64,000 bases of DNA from Tritrichomonas musculus (lineage: Eukaryota; Parabasalia; Tritrichomonadida; Tritrichomonadidae). A program made the position numbers and the translations under genes. Below the pieces are notes generated by a model, which was given only the letters and a program-made list of their open reading frames with translations, did not search any database and was not told the DNA's origin. The stretch lies in the NCBI GenBank assembly GCA_039105265.1, contig JAPFFF010000008.1, positions 2,232,001-2,296,000 on the forward strand, written 5' to 3'. Shown here piece after piece: positions 31,370-41,232 of the stretch; the first letter of the stretch is position 1, and every line of letters starts with the position of its first letter.

Positions 31370-32950
31370 TTACAGTTCTTTATTTTGAGAAGCTTGAGCT
31401 TGAGCACGAGTTTCAATTATCAGTTCTTTAAAGTATTTTTCCATTTTAAGTCGATCTTCACTAGGCAAACGCCCAACTATTTTTGAGAAATCATTCATTT
31501 CAACTCTTAATTCGGATAAGCTTTTCTGTGGAACATCAAAATTATATTTTTGAGATCCAAATTTCATTGCATATCTGAGGAAATTATTTTGATTCATAAG
31601 TTGCAAAAAAGGGGTACTATTGGAATGATTTTTACTTGGATAAAACCTGACATAAGGAAGTGTTATAATATGAGGAAATTCTCTTGGAGATGAGTTTAAA
31701 TAAGCATCTATAACGCCAAATCTAATATTTTTCGCAATTTTTGCAGCTTTTCTAAATTCTTCCAAAGCATCATTGCATGAGCCGCCATTGGACTTAATAA
31801 ACATAACATATAAATCATGCTTTTTATCATTCATAAACGAATCATATGTTGATCCAACTATCTTTTCAACTGGATCCGATTTATTTGTCTTTGGAACTGG
31901 TTCTGAATGATATTTTCTCTTAATTTTTCCTTTGCTAATTTGTGTCAAATAAAATTTGGCATCATTAAGCCATTTATCTTTCGAAAAAGGAAGTTGGAAA
32001 AGTGAACCATGCTCATAAGGGAAATATGATCTATCGTGTGTTGAAAATGAAATCATTGTTGGTAAGGTTTTGAAATTTTGGAGGGTAGCATGTCGTGCAA
32101 TGTAATGAAGTTTAGGTTCAAGATATCCAATAATAAATTGTGGAAATTGAGTTGATAATTCGTATAATAAATCGTCAATATCATTACTGTAAGATGATAA
32201 GCTTTGTTCATCATTTTGATTTACTCCAAGGAAAGCTAAAAATGTTGAATTTGGTTCTCGAAAATCGGTTGTAACAAAGCGTCTAAAAGAAGGAATGCTT
32301 CCTTCAAATATAGCATCAAATGTTGGTTGGACTGATTTAATCGTTCTGTCTTCTGATCTATAAATCCCAATTTCGCCTTCCTTAATCTGAAAATATTGAC
32401 TCAAAAGATTTTTATCGCATACAACAATGTCTAAATTCCCAAGGTATAGTGATGCTTGGAATCTTAAGGTCAGAGTAAGATTACTAAGATCAGGTGATGT
32501 TAATAAAGCAAAATCGAAATGGCCGAGATATGAAAGGACATCAGCTTCGTGATTTGCAATTACTAATTTTTGAGATAGGAAATGATCAAATAAAAATAAA
32601 AGAGATTCTTCTTTTCGAGGGAATGGTACCACCATCCATTCAGAAGAATTTTTATAAAACACAAGGCAAGGTGGTCTTTGACCGTAACGGGTAAGAAGAT
32701 CAGAACAATATAATGAATCAATACATAAAAAAGAGACCTTCTTACCGAAGAATGTTGAAACTCGAAGAAAGCAATCTTTGTACTTTTCAGTTTCGGGGTT
32801 ATTTAAATCTCCAATAAATACAACGCACGATTTTGAGAATTGTTTAATTCTTATTAATTGTCCATATGAATTTATGTCAACTAATTTTGTTGGTTTTAAA
32901 TCAAATGGAATGAAATATGACAAGCATAAAAGAAAAAATGAAATAAGCAT
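31370..32950 (-). CDS. Secretory/ER thioredoxin-fold (PDI-like) protein without CXXC
   Basis: 526 residues with a clear signal peptide (MLISFFLLCLSYFIPF). A first thioredoxin-like domain (about 20-130) contains SCVVFIGDLNNPE and CSDLLTRYGQRPPCLVFY with the usual cis-proline before the beta strand. A last one (about 360-475) begins VEKIVGSTYDSFMNDKKHD, like the a' domain of protein disulphide isomerases (VxGxxF-xV), but where PDI has WCGHC it has SNGGSC, so the redox pair is lost. The middle (about 140-350) is probably further degenerate thioredoxin folds. The C-terminal four residues NKEL are close to KDEL-type ER retrieval signals. Likely a non-catalytic ER chaperone or client-binding PDI relative. 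Convergent with the eIF4G-like gene. Confidence 0.68.
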   Translation of the reverse strand: MLISFFLLCLSYFIPFDLKPTKLVDINSYGQLIRIKQFSKSCVVFIGDLNNPETEKYKDCFLRVSTFFGKKVSFLCIDSLYCSDLLTRYGQRPPCLVFYKNSSEWMVVPFPRKEESLLFLFDHFLSQKLVIANHEADVLSYLGHFDFALLTSPDLSNLTLTLRFQASLYLGNLDIVVCDKNLLSQYFQIKEGEIGIYRSEDRTIKSVQPTFDAIFEGSIPSFRRFVTTDFREPNSTFLAFLGVNQNDEQSLSSYSNDIDDLLYELSTQFPQFIIGYLEPKLHYIARHATLQNFKTLPTMISFSTHDRSYFPYEHGSLFQLPFSKDKWLNDAKFYLTQISKGKIKRKYHSEPVPKTNKSDPVEKIVGSTYDSFMNDKKHDLYVMFIKSNGGSCNDALEEFRKAAKIAKNIRFGVIDAYLNSSPREFPHIITLPYVRFYPSKNHSNSTPFLQLMNQNNFLRYAMKFGSQKYNFDVPQKSLSELRVEMNDFSKIVGRLPSEDRLKMEKYFKELIIETRAQAQASQNKEL

Positions 32951-33896
32951 TTTGAATTATATTCAAGTTTTATTTTTTTTTAAGAGGTGTAAAATGGAAT
33001 TTGAATAGATAAGATATTTCTGTCATATCACCAAAGTGAAACAAATAAAAACATAGATATCTTATGAAACAAATTAATATAATAAATATTTTATAATCCT
33101 GAATTTAAACGTTAAATAATCTATTTTGTTAAAGAATTTTAAGGGAATAATAAGTTTATATCACTCGGAAATTTAATAATTTCAAATTGTTTTTCAAGAA
33201 AAAATTCTATGAGTTTAAACAAAAGTATATATATGGTAAGTATGACTATTTATTAAACATTTTAACTATTATTCTATTTATTTATATGAAATAAAAATGA
33301 AATAGTATTGAATTATTTTTAATTTTGTATTTATTTTCATTTTGAATGAGAAAATCTAAATTGAAACTTTCAATTTTCTTATCAAAAATTTTTACGACCT
33401 TTCAATTATAGGAAATTCTATGAAAAATAAATTCCCAAAAAACTTTACTCATTCCTTTTCAATAAAAAAACAAACTTGATATATATCAACAAAACAATTA
33501 GGAAAATAAATAACTAATGATAAAGACCAAATTTTTATAAGTTTGATATTCGACAAAAAATAAATGAACGAAAATTAGGCTTGTTATTCTGATATCAATT
33601 ATCAGGTTTGGCACTTTTTTTAACTCAGATAATTGATAATAAAATGCTATTGATTGGAACTTTTAATTGATGAATTCGATTATCAAGCATGAAATGTGAT
33701 ACAAAAAAAATATTCTTTTGATATCGAATCTTGATTAATCGAAATTAATACCTGAAAAAAACATTAAAAATAGTATTTTAATGGCATAAAATAAATACTT
33801 TCTAAATTATTATGTAAAAGAATCAGCTTTTATTAAATTTTATAACAGATATGTGAAGTAATCAGTTAAAAAAGTTTACATCTATGTTATGTAGTG
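32951..33896. other. Intergenic, left flank of the virus-like remnant
   Basis: 946 AT-rich bases between the PDI-like start and the first fibre-like pseudogene. No ORF of note. The left edge of the inserted element must lie here or just right of it, but I see no terminal repeat that defines it. Confidence 0.4.
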
Positions 33897-35526
33897 ATGA
33901 AGAATGATGAGATAAATAATGAAATTATAGATAGAGGAGAACATGGTATTTTATATAGTTTCTATGAACTTGCAAATAAAGAAGGAAAGATTGCAACAAA
34001 AATACTCTTGAATAATAATGAGGTTATTGATGGAGAAACTAATCATATTCAATGTATTGTGTTTCAAATGGGTGGACATAATAAAGAAACATATGAAGGA
34101 TATGATTTGGTTGGTGTTGAGTGTAGATTGTTGGATTATGAAGAAAATGTTGCTAAATTTAATGAATTAATTCCAAAGATATCTCGTATTTATTTGGATA
34201 TTTATTTGCCGAAGTCATCAACACCTACTCGATTAACTTTTTAAATCAAACCAGAAATCCTCCATGTATATGATCAAGCTAATGCTAATGTAGACCTCAT
34301 TGGAGATAAAGATACCATTGAACGTATCGCTTGTTATTGGAAAGATAGCCATATTAACACTGATTCCAGACATATTGAACTATATCTTAGGGAAAGTATG
34401 ACAGACCCAATTGAAGAAATAAATTGGAATCCACAAATAAATCCATTCGAATATATCATTAATCAACAATATTATGAAATATATCCTAATCCAAATGCAG
34501 CGACAACCCTCTACACTGATTACAATATATGCTCATCAAATATCATTACAGCTGATAATATAACAACCATGAGGAGTGATTTAAATGTAGTTGCTTATAA
34601 CTTTGATGTTCTATCTTATGATGTAGGTATATTAAGACTTGATGTGAATAAGTTACAAAAGGAAATGCTAGAACAACTGTATATAACTCAGCACCTTCAA
34701 GCAGATATGAAATCAGTAAAAATAATGAGTGGAATAACATTAGCATTTACTATAGGAACATTCTTATGGGATGTTGCAGGAACTCTTCTCAGTGATAAGG
34801 GAGTTAATTTAGGTCGAAGGGCAATACATGGTAATGACGATGTTTCCCATTATATATCCTTAGAAGATTTATGTAGAGATTATGGAAGTACTGCACCTCA
34901 AAATGTTAGACTCGAAACTGCCGGAACAATTTAAAGGGTTGTAGGAAGTGTAGAAGATTCAGCAACAAGATTAAATGGATATTGGTCTCAGTTTCGAGAA
35001 CTACTGAGGGATTTGGATCGTTGGGATGGAAATAATGCAATGGTTGATATTGTGTTTGAACAAATTGGAGATTTAACAAATACAATATATGAAGAATTTC
35101 CCAATGCTATTATGCGAGAATGGCTAAGAAAGTTGTTAAAAGAAAGAGGTATGAGAAGGTCAGTAGTTACAAAGTGATACCCCTGAACCTGATTTAATCC
35201 CAAAGGTAATTGAATGGTGTGAAACAGATTACCAAAGACTTGATGACCCAGAGAAATTTGAAGATAATTGGATAAACCCTGAAAAGGCTGAATTATCTTT
35301 ATCTGCTACTGTTGATGTATGTAATAGAATGAGAGAATCAATGAAATTACTAATTGGTATCTTAGCTCATGAATTATCATCAGTCAAAGAGAAAGCAAAT
35401 AAGAAGCACCCATTGGATGATATTAATATGGATGAATATATTAAGAAGAGTGAGGTTGAAGAATTATTAAAGGCTTATGATAATAGGATAAAAGCACTTG
35501 AAGCTAAATACGCTAACATCGAATGA
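33897..35526 (+). pseudogene. Fibre-like coiled-coil protein, paralogue 1 (interrupted)
   Basis: A single ancestral frame from the ATG at 33897 is interrupted by in-frame TAA at 34242 and 34932, then shifts frame near 35165-35175 and ends with TGA at 35524. It is homologous over its length to 36500-37870: both contain FEYII-QQ-YE, NPNxATTLYTDYNI, IITADNITTMRSDLN, a hydrophobic stretch (AFTIGTFLWDVAGTLL here), a W-CE--Y--LD motif and a Glu/Lys-rich coiled-coil end. Layout (beta-rich head, heptad region with Asn/Asp/Leu spacing, hydrophobic segment, coiled coil) suggests a fibre or spike-type structural protein of a virus-like element; I do not recognise a named family. Two stops and one shift make it non-functional under the standard code. 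See the finding on TAA/TAG. Confidence 0.72.
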
Positions 35527-35545
35527 GAAGTTTTATTTAACTAAA

Positions 35546-36066
35546 ATGAGTGATACTACTACAAGATTTAATGGAGATATACAGTTTAAGATAGGGGATG
35601 TTACTCGAAAAGGTAGCCAGTTATTAACCTTGGGTGACTTAGATAACTATGTACAGACAGGTCATTTATTTAATGAGGTCGAAGGTTTACCAGAAGTTGA
35701 TATTAAAATAAAAATATACAGTATGTATCATTTGAGTCTTCAACAACAACTTACAATATCCTTAAGTTTGTTAATATGCCTGAAGACTTCATGAATAAGC
35801 TCAATGAAATAAAAACCCAGTCTAATATATTTAAGATAGTCCTGAGGAAAAATATAGTATATGATACAAGTGGTAATTTAGTCAAGGAGTTCTACATATA
35901 TGTTAAGGATGGTCAAGTATACTCTCCTTTGATAACTAAAAGTAGTAATGGATGCAGTATAAATAATAGTACCATTATGGGATATATGAATATAGCTTTT
36001 GATAGTAAACTAGACTTCAACCCATATACCTTGTGGCTGAATGGGGGAGTTGAGCATAATGAATGA
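35546..36066 (+). pseudogene. Virus-like element gene, unknown structural-type product (one frameshift)
   Basis: ATG at 35546, 20 bases after the TGA of the preceding gene. The first ~56 codons (TTRFNGDIQFKIGDVTRKGS, LLTLGDLDNYVQTGHLF) run in one frame; near 35715 in an A-rich stretch the sense frame moves by one base, consistent with loss of one A, and continues through MPEDFMNKLNEI and YDTSGNLVKEFYIYVKDGQV to TGA at 36064. The intact product would be about 170 residues and beta-rich. The next gene starts at ATG 36059, overlapping the stop by 8 bases, a compact viral-style arrangement. No homologue recognised. The indel could be a sequencing error because it is in a homopolymer. Confidence 0.6.
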
Positions 36067-38245
36067 ATATATAACTGATTCTTTACAAACAGAGAAGGCA
36101 ATAAAGTGTTCTATAATAAAAGCTGATAATGCATTAAGTTCACGTAAAAGCGATGTACTATACTTATATAAGCCTACATCAACTAGTCAGGTTGTGATAA
36201 ATAACAAGAAGTATTGGTTACTTCAATGGAACATAGATACTGGATATACTATACCTAATGACTTAGAGTTTAGGTTTAATGAGTATTGTTTTGGTAATAA
36301 GTGGTTTTTATCATGGGATGGTACAAAATGGGTAGGTGATAACATACAAGGTCATATCAATGGTAGATTAGTTAATGGATTAAATAAGGAGAATGAGTAT
36401 GGTGAAGACGGTACCTACATACAAGTCAAGAGGAGTGAGAGGAACATGAAACTGATAAATTAGCCTAGTAACTACTCACCTGATAACCTACTACATTTCA
36501 TGATTCACGGAGGTAAGTGTAAAATAGACGGTTTTGTAAAATTAAAGACAGGAGAGGTAGAACCTTTTTCGAAATATTGTCTAGGCTTCCAAACAAGTCA
36601 AGGAGGTACGAAAGATGGATATGATATAGAAGCAATAATGTGCTATAAGATGAATAATGCTACTTAAAAATTAGAAACTAGTGCTATTGATGAACTCTAC
36701 CTTGATATTACCCTTGAAGGTTCTAAAAATGCAAATAGATTCTCAGTTCGACCTACAGGAAAAGAAGGCAATGGAGGAGACAAGGTATGGTTGTTCTTAC
36801 ATGGTGTACTTGATTCATGTGAACAGCTAGAATATACATATGCAGATTCGACTACTAATGACTCAAGGGATATTAAGATATATTTAGCTGATGAATATGT
36901 TGACCCAATAGATGAGGTTCATTGGGATGCAACTACTAACACTTTCGAGTATATCATTAAGCAGCAATTTTATGAAGTATTCCATAATCCTAATGGGGCA
37001 ACAACTTTATATACTGATTATAATATTACCTCCTCTAAGATAATAACAGCTGATAATATTACTACTATGAGGAGTGATTTAAACTTAGTCACCAACAATG
37101 TAGATGTTATTAGCTATGATGTTAACGAAATGAACACTGTTATGGAAAGCTTAAAAGGTAGAGTATCAAGGACTGAACAAGTTACTCAACATTTGGAGGA
37201 TGATGTAGATAATTTACGTATAGTCTCATGGACAGAATTAGCTTTTGGAGTTGCAGGTACTGCTGGATCAGTTGGTTCTATTGGTATGCAGCTATTTCCA
37301 GATGGTATAAGCTTTCCTACCATAAAAGGTGGAGGATTCCTTAAAAGGTTATTCTCGCATAAGTCAACCAAAGGTATGAGTGATTTGGTCAGAAATAGTA
37401 TTAACTTCATGTCAGGTACTACCGCAAGAAGCATAGCCAAAGATATAACACCTATAATTACCTGGTGTGAGGAAGAATATAAGCAACTCGATGAACTACC
37501 TTTTACTGATGAGAATGATAATCCTGATACTGGAACTTTGACATTAAGTGGTGCTATGGATATCAACAATATGTTTAGGGACTCACTCAAGCCTTGTTTC
37601 AAGTTGTTAGCTGAGAAGGTCAATGAGCTAGAGGCAGAGTTTGATAACTACCCTACTTGGGATGAAGCTAATGAAGGTCTAGAAGTACTTATAGGTAGGA
37701 TAGAGACATTAGAAAGTGAAAAGGGTAATTATGCACTTAAGAATGAGCTTAATGAGGCTACTACTGATATAGAAAACTTAACAACCTATACTAATGGGGA
37801 GTTAGAAGCAATAAAGGCAAGGATGGAGTTACTAGAGAGTGAGAATAACACCTTGAAGGATAGGTTAACTGCATTAGCGAATATATTAACGCGAATTAAG
37901 TATACGTTCAGCGTACCGAATAGTACTAGCATTCGTTACTAATTCGAACAACCATTTGATGCATATGAGGCAACCTTCTATTTGACATATCATGAAAACA
38001 AAAATAATGTTGCCAGTGAAAAAGAAATAAAAATCAATATATCATTCAATGTTAATAATACTCCTACGTATGAATATCAATGCGAACCAAATAAGATCTG
38101 GTTAAATAATCATGAATTTACATTAAATAGTAGCAATTTAATGGTCAATCCAACAGCTAATTTCATATTGATTGGTGGGTCATTCTTTTCATCAAATGGT
38201 ATCTTAGCTGAAGATAATACCAAGAATGAAATACATTCATTATAA
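36059..38245 (+). pseudogene. Fibre-like coiled-coil protein, paralogue 2 (interrupted by TAG/TAA only)
   Basis: One continuous frame from ATG 36059 to at least 38245, broken only by TAG 36461, TAA 36665 and TAA 37940, with a further TAA at 38243 and possibly coding sequence up to TAG 38291. No frameshift is needed. The N-terminal ~130 codons (IKCSIIKADNALSSRKSDV, WFLSWDGTKWVGDN) are absent from paralogue 1. Codons from about 36480 match paralogue 1 (ITADNITTMRSDLN, TTLYTDYNI, W-CEEEY-QLDE). A hydrophobic glycine-rich stretch (AFGVAGTAGSVGSIGM) precedes a long coiled coil (about 37600-37890) and, after TAA 37940, a C-terminal beta-rich domain (CEPNKIWLNNHEFTLNSSN), like a shaft followed by a knob. 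Function as an attachment fibre is inference from layout. Confidence 0.72.
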
Positions 38246-38313
38246 GGAAGTAGGTACGAGATTCTCGGGGCAGGTACCTGTGCCGTTTCATAGATGGTGA
38301 GCATTGAGGTGGG

Positions 38314-38455
38314 TGGGTGGGATAACAAGAAAAGAAGAAGAAGAAATTTTTTTTTTAATTTTTTTTTTTATTTTTTATTTTTTATTTTTTTTTTTTTTAA
38401 CTAGTTCGTGTTGACGCGTGGGGAGCCATGCCCCGGGGAAACCGACTAGTATATA
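38314..38455. repeat. Low-complexity and GC-rich junction between convergent gene blocks
   Basis: GGTGGGTGGGTGGG at 38309-38322 is followed by an AAGAAG run, then a T-rich tract (38346-38398, T runs broken by single A or AA), then about 40 GC-rich bases (CCATGCCCCGGGGAAACCG) flanked on both sides by ACTAGT (about 38400 and 38445). The plus-strand fibre genes and the minus-strand helicase block converge here. It may be a bidirectional 3' end region or a rearrangement/assembly junction. Confidence 0.55.
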
Positions 38456-38687
38456 CTACTCCTCTAGCTCTAGTCTCACATTTCATTACGCCCTTCCTCT
38501 TAGTAAAGTGTCTATCTTCGCAAGGTATCTCTTCATTAAGTTCACGAGTATTAAACTTCCAGGTATTTGGATTACGATGTAATAAAGTATTAACTGTTTT
38601 ATTATCTTTTGAACTTATCAATCGAGAGAGTTCATTTTTCAACTTATTCATACCATCTGTAGCGAATTGTTCTCGTAATTCTGTCAT
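38397..38687 (-). CDS. Short ORF of the virus-like element, probably truncated
   Basis: 96 codons beginning at ATG 38687, 41 bases downstream of the helicase stop and on the same strand. The first ~80 residues look like normal protein (MNKLKNELSRLISSKDNKTV, EIPCEDRHFTKRKGVMKCET), basic and helical. From about codon 82 it runs through the GC-rich 40-base patch (TSRFPRGMAPHASTRTS) and stops against the T-rich tract, so the original C-terminus has probably been lost. No family recognised. It could encode a small DNA-binding or accessory replication protein next to the helicase, but that is only positional inference. Confidence 0.45.
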   Translation of the reverse strand: MTELREQFATDGMNKLKNELSRLISSKDNKTVNTLLHRNPNTWKFNTRELNEEIPCEDRHFTKRKGVMKCETRARGVVYTSRFPRGMAPHASTRTS

Positions 38688-38728
38688 TTATATATAGGAT
38701 AAAAATACATAGCAAACACATTGTTAAT

Positions 38729-40537
38729 TCACTTCTTCACTAATTTATATAAGCAACCCATCTTGCCATTTGTTTTAAAATATCTCATTTTAATTTCATA
38801 TCCAACTGGTATTGTTTTAGCATCGATTCCATAATGGTTATATAACTCTCTTTTATTCGAGAATTCTATATCTACAATAAGTTCATTAACAGGTTCATTT
38901 GCTTTGTAAACTTCACTATGTGGATCAGCGATAGATTTATTAATAGGCTCATTAGTGGTAGATTCGTTAATTGGTTCATCGTCAACATATTCAACCGTTG
39001 TAGCGGAGTACGAAGTATCATTTGCGGATTCATCCGCTGTAATGGAGTACGAAGTATCATCATCATTATCATCATATTTACCAAATCGTACATAACCAAA
39101 TTTATATAATGTTTCATCCCATTTTGTTTTACTCATACAATTCCATGCTATATCGCGTAATATATTCAAATGTCGTTCATATCTATTGTTTGGTATCGAA
39201 TAATTCCTTTTCTTCAAATGATTCCCATATCGAACATATACATATATATCAGAATTTCTATTACGATTTCTACCTAAAAATTGTTTAATTTTGGATATAG
39301 TATCAATATACGTTTGGACGAATATAGATAGAATAGTCTCTTTAATAGATTGGCCGTTCTGGATAGATGAAGTTGATATGATAACATCAATATCTTTTTC
39401 AAATAAACCATCTTTATTCTGTTTAACCTCCTTTTCATCACCTGTATATAAAGCAACTTTATATCTATCTTTCAATAAATCCTTCAATATTTTGCACTCT
39501 TTCTTATCTTCTATTTTTAATAATACTTTATCGTGTTTCATTCTCTTTATATCGATTTAGTTTACTATCTCAGCACGTTGTTCATCAACATCTGGTATCA
39601 ACTTATTAACATAGATGTTTCGATTAAACTTCTCATCAATACATGGATTAACGATTAAGTAATCTCTAAAGCACGCAAAGTGTTTAATATCTTCAGCTTT
39701 TGCACTTATTAAAGCTACTTTATCAAACTCTTTGGTTATTTCAATCAAACTTATATGTTGTAACAGCAAGTGAGCTTCATCTATTACAAGAAAGTAATCG
39801 AGTCGTTGTTCTCTTTCATAGTATTCTTCAATTAAGTCACCTAAGCACTTAGAAGCAGTATTGTAAGTTGTAATAATTATATTAACTTCAATATGTACAG
39901 CTTTGTGAAACTCTTTAAACGCATTATCATTAACACACAATTGAATAGACTTAACTTTCATATCAATCAGTTTGGTATAGAATTCTTCAGCGATATTTAC
40001 TCTTGGAACTATTACCATAAATTTATCTGTTTTATGTGAAGATATCCATTTACAAATTGCAGTAGATTTACCAGAGCCAATTGGTGCTTCACAGATGAAC
40101 TTCTTCATTCTAATCTGTTTAGTATTCTTACGTAAATCATACTTATCACGGTCAATGTAATAACAAGGAGAATCATCATCAAAGTCGACATAATCAAGAA
40201 AGTTACCATTCTCATCATAGCATTCTATAATATCATCAACGCAAAGTTTATGTTCACTACTAGTGAGGTGTTTAATCAATGTTTCATCATCTAATGGATT
40301 GCCGTTCTTATCAATGTAACCTTCACACTGTATAGTAGATACTCGTTCAGGAATCTCATCAAATATCTGACATCTAATATAGGTTGGATCTTGTACTTCA
40401 GGAGTTGTGGTATCATTTAAGACTTGTTCTGTAATGTTTTCTTCATAAACTAGTTGTTTTTTCAATGGGTCATCATCGTCAAAAAATTCGTTGATGAACT
40501 CATTAATAGTCATAGTATCACACATGTGTTTATTCAT
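38729..40537 (-). pseudogene. SF2 DEAH-type helicase of virus-like element, split by one in-frame TAA
   Basis: One continuous frame from ATG 40537 to TGA at 38729 (about 600 codons), broken only by TAA at 39557-39559. N-terminal to it: Walker A APIGSGKST (motif I, about 40062-40090), VPRVN (Ia), TTYNTAS (Ib), VIDEAH (II, about 39767-39785) and SAK (III). C-terminal to it: DVIISTSS (V) and QFLGRNRNR (VI, about 39257-39284). Every SF2 motif is therefore present, on both sides of a single stop. The N-terminal ~130 residues are acidic and unassigned; the C-terminal ~120 contain degenerate EPINES/EPINKS repeats. Similar stand-alone helicases occur in large DNA viruses and Maverick-like elements, often as replication-origin or transcription helicases. 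Broken under the standard code. Confidence 0.78.
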
Positions 40538-41232
40538 GTATATAATAGTATAACATGATATTCAGCGTCATTGGTTTCATTTAAAGAAAAATTCCCCTTA
40601 AATTTACATAAAATTTACGTTATTATTACAATTATCTCTTCATTATTAGACACAATTAGCTCTTCATTATAGGACACATTTTTACACTATAATGGAAATG
40701 TTTTAAGCCTTTAAAAACACATGAGAAACAACCGGTTTGAGAGGTCTGTGGAGGTTTGTGGAAGGGTAAATCAAGGATTTCATACGCGTTTTTGGGCTTC
40801 TGGAAAATTTCAAAACAACTTCATATTAATATAGTCATTTTGCCTATTTTAATAGATCATAGACATAAATAAACATATATCATTAGCTTTTGAACACAAT
40901 TAGCACTAAAAATACATATCAATATAGTCTACTTTATTCAGTATTGGCAATTAGCGTGATTGTGTCCTGCATATACACGCTTCTGGATGGTAGGGATAAA
41001 TTAATAGTATTTCATTAGAGAATTCATATATAATGAAAATTTTATAAATGAGTTGTACCCTTAAAACGCATGAAATTCAATGTTTCTGAGCTCAAAGAAA
41101 AAAAATCAATAAATGATTCTTACCCTCAGAATTCATGAAATGGACGTGGTTTTTTTGGGAAATTATCACTTAAAGGAGCTCCAGAAGCGGTTAAGAATGG
41201 GGGGAGGTTCATTGACACGTAGCTCTCCTTAA
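40538..41232. other. Intergenic right of the helicase; possible element promoter and edge
   Basis: No supported ORF. Contains the direct repeat at 40636-40683 and further (A)ACACAATTAGC words near 40893 and, inverted, GTGATTGTGTCC near 40960. CTTCTGGA occurs twice (about 40798 and 40980). These may be remains of a viral upstream region or terminal repeat. Confidence 0.4.
40636..40683. repeat. Direct repeat (24-bp period) upstream of helicase
   Basis: CTCTTCATTATTAGACACAA at 40636 and CTCTTCATTATAGGACACAT at 40660, two adjacent copies about 100 bases upstream of the helicase ATG. Could be a protein-binding site of the element. Confidence 0.6.

Noticed and set aside
35700..35730. Programmed -1 frameshift in the element gene
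   Set aside because: The local A-rich word is not a canonical slippery heptamer and a lost A in a homopolymer explains it more simply.
38309..38322. G-quadruplex at GGTGGGTGGGTGGG
   Set aside because: Only three GGG runs plus a GG, so at most a weak two-layer structure; reported only as part of the odd junction.
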